A DNA stretch of 5,415 bases from positions 1-5,415 of the forward strand of contig CAMLSB010000127.1 in the NCBI GenBank assembly GCA_946482565.1, in the 5' to 3' direction. Positions 1 through 5,415 of this stretch are shown here, one piece after another (position 1 is the first letter of the stretch; the number at the start of each line of letters is the position of its first letter). The stretch comes from an uncultured Lysobacteraceae bacterium (GTDB lineage Bacteria > Pseudomonadota > Gammaproteobacteria > Xanthomonadales > Xanthomonadaceae). Made by a program: the position numbers and the translations under genes. The notes below the pieces were generated by a model. It was given only the letters and a program-made list of their open reading frames with translations. It was not told where the DNA came from and did no database searches.

Positions 1-2459
1 TCACCGACCTCGACCCGATCCCGTACGACCTGCTGTTCGAGCGCTTCCTCAACCCGGAACGCGTGTCGATGCCCGACTTCGACATCGACTTCTGCATGGA
101 CCGCCGCGACGAGGTGATCGACTACGTCGCCGCCAAGTACGGCCGCGACCGCGTCAGCCAGATCATCACCTACGGCACCATGGCCGCGAAGGCGGTGGTC
201 CGCGACGTGGGACGCGTGCTCGGCTTCCCGTACGGCTTCGTCGACGGCATCGCCAAGCTCGTGCCGATGACGCTGGGCATCTCGCTCGACGACGCACTCG
301 GCCACACCGAGAAGTCGCGCAGCGACGAGAACTGGCGCTCCGACGAGTTGATCCAGCGTTACGCCGCCGAAGACGACGTCCGCGACCTGATCGACCTCGC
401 CCTGCAGCTCGAAGACCTCACCCGCAACGCCGGCAAGCACGCCGGCGGCGTGGTGATCGCGCCCGAGCCGCTGTCCGCGTTCTGCCCGCTGTTCGCCGAA
501 CACGACGGCCACGGCGCCGGGCGCAACCCGGTGACGCAGTTCGACAAGGACGACGTCGAGGCGATCGGCCTGGTGAAGTTCGACTTCCTGGGGCTCCGGA
601 CGCTGACGATCATCGATTGGGCCGTCAAGGCGATCAACAGGCGGAAAGCGGGAAGAGGGAACGGGGAAGCGGGAACCGCGCTACAGGGCGATCTTGATAT
701 TGCGACGCTGCCGCTGGAGGACAGGGCGACGTACGAACTGTTCGCGAGGGGGGACACGATCGCGGTGTTCCAGTTCGAATCGCGCGGCATGCGGGAGCTT
801 CTGCGGCGCGCGCAGCCGGACCGCTTCGAGGACCTGATCGCGCTCGTGTCGCTGTTCCGCCCGGGCCCGATGGACCTGATCCCGGACTTCATCGAGCGCA
901 AGCACGGCCGCGCCGAAGTGCGCTATCCGCACAAGCTGCTGGAGCCGATCCTGGCGCCGACCTACGGCGTCATCGTCTACCAGGAACAGGTGATGCAGAC
1001 GGCGCAGGTGCTGGCCGGCTACTCGCTCGGCGGCGCCGACCTGCTGCGCCGCGCGATGGGCAAGAAGAAAGTCGAGGAGATGGCGAAGGAGCGCGCCAAG
1101 TTCGAGGACGGCGCGCTCGCCACCCACGGCATCCCGGCGCGCGAGGCGGGCCCGATCTTCGACCTGCTCGAGAAGTTCGCCGGCTACGGCTTCAACAAGT
1201 CGCACGCGGCCGCGTACGCGCTGGTGTCGTACCAGACAGCGTGGCTGAAGGCGCACCACCCCGCCGAATTCATGGCGGCGGTGCTGTCCAGCGACATGGA
1301 CAATACCGACAAGGTCGTCGGCTTCCTCGACGAGGCGCGGGCGATGGAACTCGTGGTGCTGCCGCCCGACGCCAACGCGTCGACCTACATGTTCGAAGCC
1401 ATCGACCTCGCCACGGGCGAAGGCGGCGGCAAGCGCGGTACCGTGCGCTACGGCCTCGGTGCGGTGAAGGGGGTCGGCCGCGGCGCCTGCGAAGCGATCG
1501 TCGAGGAGCGCGAGCGCGGCGGTGCGTTCGCCGACCTGCTCGACTTCTGCAAGCGCGTGGATTCGACGAAGCTCAACAAGCGCGCGCTCGAAGCGCTGGT
1601 GCATGCCGGCGCGCTCGACGCGCTCGGCCGCAACCGCGCCTCGCTGATGCTGCAACTGCCGGAAGTGCTCAAGGCCACCGACCAGCTCGCGCGCGAACGC
1701 GAGGCGGGCCAGAACTCGCTGTTCGGCGGCGGCGGCGGAGCGGCGCCCGAACTGCGCATCGAACTGCCGCAGGCCGACGAATGGCCGCTGCTGCAGCGCC
1801 TGCAGGGCGAGCGCGAAACGCTCGGCCATTACCTCAGCGGCCACCCATTCGATCCGTACCGCGAGGACCTGCGCGCGCTGCTCGGCCACGACCTCGGCGA
1901 CCTCGACCGGATCTGGGCCGCGCGCCCGCAGGAGGAACGCCGCGGCTGGCGCCAGGAGACCACGGTGATCGTGGCTGGCCAGGTGATCGGCATGCGCAAG
2001 CGCGGCGAATCGCAGGCCTTCGTGCAGCTCGACGATGGCCGCGGCCGGATCGAATGCGCCTTCTTCGCCGAAGCCTGGAACGAATGTGCCCCGCTGCTGA
2101 CCCGGGATCGCATCCTGCTGGTCGAAGGCGGCCTGCGCGAGGACGAGTTCAGCGGCGGCTTCTCGCTGCGCGCGCGCCGCGCCTGGGACTACGTGCAGGC
2201 CTGCCCGGGCCACGCGCAACGCCTGTCGGTGCAGCTGGACCTGCGCGAGGAGGCGGCGCTGGAGCGCTTCCTGGAGGCCCTGCGCGGCCACGAGGGCGCG
2301 ACCCCGCTGCTGGTGGAAGCGATCACCGGCCAGGCGCGTGGGCGGCTGAGCATCAACGGCGGGCGGGGCGTGCGCGCCGATGCGGCCCTGCCGGGCCTGC
2401 TGCGCGCCCTCCCGGGCGTGCGGGCCGTGCGCCTGCACCTCGCCCGCCCCTGGGGTTGA
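1..2459 (+). CDS. dnaE: DNA polymerase III alpha subunit, 5'-truncated by window
   Basis: Catalytic subunit of the replicative DNA polymerase III holoenzyme (family C). Reading starts at base 3 (bases 1-2 end a split codon) and gives 818 residues to a TGA at 2457-2459. The N-terminal PHP domain and first part of the palm, roughly 375 residues, lie outside the window. Seen in order, numbering from the base-3 codon: the PDFDID motif with the first catalytic aspartates (residues 24-29), NAGKHAGGVVIAP, the third catalytic aspartate in VKFDFLGLRTLT (D194, equivalent to E. coli D555), the finger segments RPGPMD, YQEQVM and FNKSHAAAYA, a helix-hairpin-helix region (GAVKGVG, about residues 486-492), a clamp-binding QNSLF (570-574), an OB fold (about 650-730) and the C-terminal tau-binding region. 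The GTG at 63 is internal, because family sequence continues upstream of it. Relative to E. coli there are extra residues between the palm motifs and in the loop after D194, the latter encoded by a heptamer repeat. Confidence 0.97.
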   Translation, partial: TDLDPIPYDLLFERFLNPERVSMPDFDIDFCMDRRDEVIDYVAAKYGRDRVSQIITYGTMAAKAVVRDVGRVLGFPYGFVDGIAKLVPMTLGISLDDALGHTEKSRSDENWRSDELIQRYAAEDDVRDLIDLALQLEDLTRNAGKHAGGVVIAPEPLSAFCPLFAEHDGHGAGRNPVTQFDKDDVEAIGLVKFDFLGLRTLTIIDWAVKAINRRKAGRGNGEAGTALQGDLDIATLPLEDRATYELFARGDTIAVFQFESRGMRELLRRAQPDRFEDLIALVSLFRPGPMDLIPDFIERKHGRAEVRYPHKLLEPILAPTYGVIVYQEQVMQTAQVLAGYSLGGADLLRRAMGKKKVEEMAKERAKFEDGALATHGIPAREAGPIFDLLEKFAGYGFNKSHAAAYALVSYQTAWLKAHHPAEFMAAVLSSDMDNTDKVVGFLDEARAMELVVLPPDANASTYMFEAIDLATGEGGGKRGTVRYGLGAVKGVGRGACEAIVEERERGGAFADLLDFCKRVDSTKLNKRALEALVHAGALDALGRNRASLMLQLPEVLKATDQLAREREAGQNSLFGGGGGAAPELRIELPQADEWPLLQRLQGERETLGHYLSGHPFDPYREDLRALLGHDLGDLDRIWAARPQEERRGWRQETTVIVAGQVIGMRKRGESQAFVQLDDGRGRIECAFFAEAWNECAPLLTRDRILLVEGGLREDEFSGGFSLRARRAWDYVQACPGHAQRLSVQLDLREEAALERFLEALRGHEGATPLLVEAITGQARGRLSINGGRGVRADAALPGLLRALPGVRAVRLHLARPWG
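641..675 (+). repeat. Five tandem GCGGGAA-like heptamers inside dnaE
   Basis: The 35 bases divide exactly into five heptamers: GCGGAAA, GCGGGAA, GAGGGAA, CGGGGAA, GCGGGAA. Each differs from GCGGGAA by at most two bases. They are translated in the dnaE frame as a basic, glycine-rich loop (within RRKAGRGNGEAGT). The period of 7 is not a multiple of 3, so gain or loss of a single unit would break the frame and only multiples of three units are neutral. E. coli DnaE, from memory, has about 8 fewer residues in this stretch. Confidence 0.85.
1710..1724 (+). other. Internal beta-clamp-binding motif QNSLF in DnaE
   Basis: The codons encode Q-N-S-L-F, matching the QxxLF form of the bacterial sliding-clamp-binding pentapeptide. 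It lies between the helix-hairpin-helix region and the OB fold, where E. coli DnaE carries its internal clamp-binding motif (QADMF). A run of five glycines follows directly (1725-1739, a GGC trinucleotide tract ending in GGA) and probably forms a flexible linker. Confidence 0.75.
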
Positions 2460-2464
2460 GGCAT

Positions 2465-2484
2465 GGCCGGGGCCCGCCCCGGCC
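2465..2484 (+). terminator. Perfect GC hairpin between dnaE and accA
   Basis: GGCCGGGG and CCCCGGCC form a perfect 8-bp stem around a CCCG loop, starting 5 nt after the dnaE stop codon. No T tract follows (the next bases are GTTAAACTC), so a classical intrinsic terminator is not supported. It could act as a weak or Rho-assisted 3' end for dnaE, stabilise the dnaE 3' end, or be a palindromic protein-binding site at the accA promoter. Confidence 0.45.
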
Positions 2485-2486
2485 GT

Positions 2487-2492
2487 TAAACT
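2487..2492 (+). promoter_or_regulatory. Candidate -10 box for a leaderless accA transcript
   Basis: TAAACT matches TATAAT at 4 of 6 positions, including the key T1, A2 and T6. It ends 6 nt before the accA ATG, so transcription would start at or beside the start codon. No Shine-Dalgarno sequence precedes the ATG, which fits a leaderless mRNA. No convincing -35 element is visible: the expected place is occupied by the GC hairpin. Confidence 0.45.
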
Positions 2493-2498
2493 CTTCCG

Positions 2499-3454
<956 letters not shown>

Positions 3455-3458
<4 letters not shown>

Positions 3459-4735
3459 ACCCGCTGCCGCAGCCCGCCGCGCCCGCGCGGCCGGTGCTGG
3501 CGGCCTTCAGCGGCGGCCTGGATTCGACGGTATTGCTGCACTGGCTCGCGACGCATCCGGCGATGCACGGCGGCCTGCGCGCGATCCACGTCGACCACGG
3601 CCTGCATCCGGATTCGTCCGCCTGGGCCGCGCGCTGCCGCGAAACCTGCGCGGCGCTCGGCGTGCCGCTGGAGGTCGTGCGCGTGGACGTGGCGCGCGAC
3701 AGCGGCCACGGCCCCGAAGCGGCGGCGCGCGCTGCGCGCCACGGCGCGTTCGTGGCGGCGCTGCGCGAGGGCGAGGTGCTCGCCCTCGCCCACCATGCCG
3801 ACGACCAGGCCGAAACCTTCCTGCTGCGCGCGTTGCGCGCCTCCGGTCCCGACGGGCTGGCGGCGATGCGGCCGTGGCTCGCGTACCGCGGCGGCTGGGC
3901 CTGGCGCCCGCTGCTCGAAACGCCGCGCACGGCCTTGCAGCGCCATGCGCTGGAACACGGCCTGCGCTGGATCGAGGATCCGTCGAACGCGGATCCGTCG
4001 TTCGACCGCAATTACCTGCGCCATGCGGTGATGCCGCGCCTGCGCGAACGCTGGCCGCACGCCGATGCCGCGTTCGCCGCCAGCGCGCGCCTCGCCGGCG
4101 AGGCGGCGGACCTGCTCGACGCGGAGGACGCACGGCTGCTCGCGACGCTGCGGGCAGGCGGCGCGGACACCCTCGAACTCTCCGAATTGCTGGCCTTGCC
4201 CGGGGCGCGGCGCGCACGCGTGTTGCGACGCTGGGTGGCGGAACTCGGCCTGCCGCCGCTGCCCGCGAACGGCGTCGCGCGGATCGAACACGAGCTGCTG
4301 CCCGCGCGCCGCGATGCCGAGGCCGAGTTCGCCTGGGCCGGCGCCCGGCTGCGGCGCTGGCGCGACCAGCTGCATGCGGGCCGCGCGTCCGCGCCGCTGC
4401 CCGCCGACTGGGCGACGACGTGGGACGGCCGCGCACCGCTGGCGCTCCCCGGCGGCGGCGTGCTGCGGCTCGAGGGCGCGGCGGGATTCGATGCGCCGCT
4501 GCGCGTGCGCGCGCGCCATGGAGGCGAATGCATCGCGCTGCCGGGGCGCAGCCACCGCCACGCGCTCAAGCACGTGCTGCAGGACCTCGGGCTGCCGCCA
4601 TGGGAGCGCGAACGGCTGCCGCTGCTGGAAGACGGCGACGGCCAGCTGCTCGCGGCCGGCGACCGGGTCATCGCCGCCCCGCTGCAAGCCTGGCTCGACG
4701 CCCACGGCGCGCGCCTGGCCTGCGCACCGCGCTAG
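3455..4735 (+). CDS. tilS: tRNA(Ile)-lysidine synthetase
   Basis: ATP-dependent enzyme that joins lysine to C34 of the tRNA-Ile CAU anticodon, making lysidine. This switches the tRNA from Met to Ile identity so that AUA codons are read, and it is normally essential. The product is 426 residues (E. coli 432). Visible are the PP-loop ATP-binding motif SGGLDST (S19-T25), HVDHGL (45-50), [11 protein letters not shown] (111-121), DPSN followed by RNYLR (D175-N178 and R185-R189), and the C-terminal tRNA-binding TilS domain from about residue 345, including [23 protein letters not shown]. The GTG start at 3455 overlaps the accA TGA as GTGA. It is chosen because the PP-loop lies only 18 residues in, as is normal for the family, and no other start lies between. 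A weak GAGG (3447-3450) precedes it, so translation is probably coupled to accA. The frame stays open far upstream through accA and into dnaE, but that part is only a shadow of those genes. Confidence 0.97.
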
Positions 4736-4738
4736 AAT
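4733..4738 (+). promoter_or_regulatory. Candidate -10 box for a leaderless xseB transcript
   Basis: TAGAAT matches TATAAT at 5 of 6 positions. Its first three bases are the tilS stop codon. It ends exactly 6 nt before the xseB ATG, so the transcript would begin at or beside the start codon. There is no Shine-Dalgarno sequence in the 9-bp gap. No -35-like element is seen at normal spacing in the GC-rich end of tilS, so the call rests on the -10 box and its position. Confidence 0.5.
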
Positions 4739-4744
4739 CGGCGC

Positions 4745-5017
4745 ATGCCGAAGCAGCCTGCCGCCGAGCCCTCTCCCGTCGCCGATTTCGAGGCCTCGCT
4801 CGATTCGCTCGAGCAACTGGTCGAGAAGATGGAAAAGGGCGACATGAGCCTGGAAGAATCGCTCGCCGCCTACGAATCCGGCGTCGGCCTGTATCGCCGC
4901 TGCCAGGCCGCGCTGGAACAGGCCGAGCTGCGCGTGCGCCTGCTCACCGATCCGGACGATCCGGCCGGCGCACAGCCGTTCCCGCCGTCGGCGCAGGGCG
5001 CCAGCGGCGATGCCTGA
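4745..5017 (+). CDS. xseB: Exodeoxyribonuclease VII small subunit
   Basis: Small, non-catalytic subunit of exonuclease VII, a single-strand-specific exonuclease that works in both directions and takes part in DNA repair. Several XseB chains bind one catalytic XseA, which is not in this window. The product is 90 residues (E. coli XseB is 80). The family signature runs from F15 to about V64: [26 protein letters not shown] (F15-L40), then the second helix [19 protein letters not shown] (Y43-E61). Both helices form the usual helical hairpin. The tail after about residue 70 is rich in Pro, Ala and Gly and looks disordered. The ATG has no Shine-Dalgarno sequence, but a TAGAAT lies 6 nt upstream. 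Its 3' end overlaps the ispA start by 8 bases, the common xseB-ispA pairing. Confidence 0.96.
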   Translation: MPKQPAAEPSPVADFEASLDSLEQLVEKMEKGDMSLEESLAAYESGVGLYRRCQAALEQAELRVRLLTDPDDPAGAQPFPPSAQGASGDA

Positions 5018-5415
5018 AGCCGGCGCCCCGCTGCCGCCGCCGGCGGTGCTGCGGTCGCGCATCGAAGCCGTCCTCGACGCCGCGCTTCCCGTCGAAGCGC
5101 GCGAGCCCTCGCGCCTGCACGCGGCGATGCGACACGCCGTGCTCGGCGGCGGCAAGCGCATGCGCGCGCTGCTCGCCTATGCCACCGGCCACGCCTGCGG
5201 CGCGCCACTCGACGCGCTCGACGATGCCGCAGCCGCGGTCGAACTCGTGCATGCGTATTCGCTGGTGCACGACGACCTGCCGGCGATGGACGACGACGCG
5301 CTGCGCCGCGGCAAGCCGACGGTGCATGTCGCCTTCGACGAGGCCACCGCGATCCTCGCGGGCGACGCGCTGCAATCGCTCGCGTTCGAACGCCTCGCCG
5401 CCGCGCCGCTGCCGG
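5010..5415 (+). CDS. ispA: Farnesyl diphosphate synthase (short-chain prenyltransferase), 3'-truncated by window
   Basis: Condenses isopentenyl diphosphate with dimethylallyl and geranyl diphosphate to make farnesyl diphosphate, the precursor of undecaprenyl phosphate, quinone side chains and other isoprenoids. About 135 codons are present, somewhat under half of a typical 295-300 residue protein. Seen are the IPP-binding GGGKRMR (G46-R52), [19 protein letters not shown] with the first aspartate-rich motif DDxxxxD (D88, D89, D94; Mg-diphosphate binding and chain initiation), then the RRGKPTVH segment and the start of the helix [14 protein letters not shown]. The second aspartate-rich motif lies beyond the window. 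The start at ATG 5010 lies inside xseB in another frame (8-base overlap), which suggests translational coupling. GTG 5046 is a less likely in-frame alternative. The product could be geranyl or geranylgeranyl diphosphate instead, but the xseB linkage favours ispA. Confidence 0.94.
   Translation, partial: MPEAGAPLPPPAVLRSRIEAVLDAALPVEAREPSRLHAAMRHAVLGGGKRMRALLAYATGHACGAPLDALDDAAAAVELVHAYSLVHDDLPAMDDDALRRGKPTVHVAFDEATAILAGDALQSLAFERLAAAPLP

Noticed and set aside
63..65. GTG at 63 as the true dnaE start
   Set aside because: The codons from base 3 upstream of it (TDLDPIPYDLLFERFLNPER) are conserved DnaE sequence, so the gene continues beyond the left edge.
2465..2484. A classical strong intrinsic terminator after dnaE
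   Set aside because: The stem is perfect but no T tract follows, so only a weak or alternative role is kept.
3976..4000. Direct repeat GGATCCGTCG (two copies, 15 bp apart) in tilS
   Set aside because: It encodes the conserved DPSNxDPS stretch before the RNYLR motif. The repeat follows from protein conservation and codon bias.

Overview
This is a GC-rich, almost fully coding window from a gammaproteobacterium. The base composition, the protein sequences and the dnaE-accA linkage point to the Lysobacteraceae/Xanthomonadaceae (Lysobacter- or Luteimonas-like). That placement is an inference from recognised protein motifs, not a database result. All five genes are housekeeping genes on the + strand, and I see no phage, transposase, CRISPR, toxin-antitoxin or defence genes.

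Layout: (1) 1-2459, the C-terminal two thirds of dnaE (replicative DNA polymerase III alpha subunit), cut by the window start; (2) 2460-2498, a 39-bp gap with a perfect GC-rich hairpin followed at once by a -10-like TAAACT; (3) 2499-3458, accA (acetyl-CoA carboxylase carboxyltransferase alpha subunit), complete; (4) 3455-4735, tilS (tRNA-Ile lysidine synthetase), complete, with a GTG start overlapping the accA stop by 4 bases; (5) a 9-bp gap in which the tilS stop codon is part of a -10-like TAGAAT; (6) 4745-5017, xseB (exonuclease VII small subunit), complete; (7) 5010-end, the N-terminal part of ispA (short-chain prenyl diphosphate synthase), overlapping xseB by 8 bases and cut by the window end. 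No stretch over 300 bases lacks a gene.

Functionally the genes serve unrelated core processes: replication, fatty-acid initiation, tRNA decoding, DNA repair and isoprenoid synthesis. They look like two conserved modules, dnaE-accA-tilS and xseB-ispA, placed back to back. Overlapping genes suggest translational coupling for accA/tilS and xseB/ispA. The two gaps each carry a TAnnnT hexamer exactly 6 nt before the ATG with no Shine-Dalgarno sequence, the geometry of leaderless promoters.

I found no new biological system. The most unusual signal is a 35-bp array of five GCGGGAA-like heptamers inside dnaE (641-675). It sits in a patch of rare codons, is translated in frame, and lengthens a loop just after the third catalytic aspartate of the polymerase.
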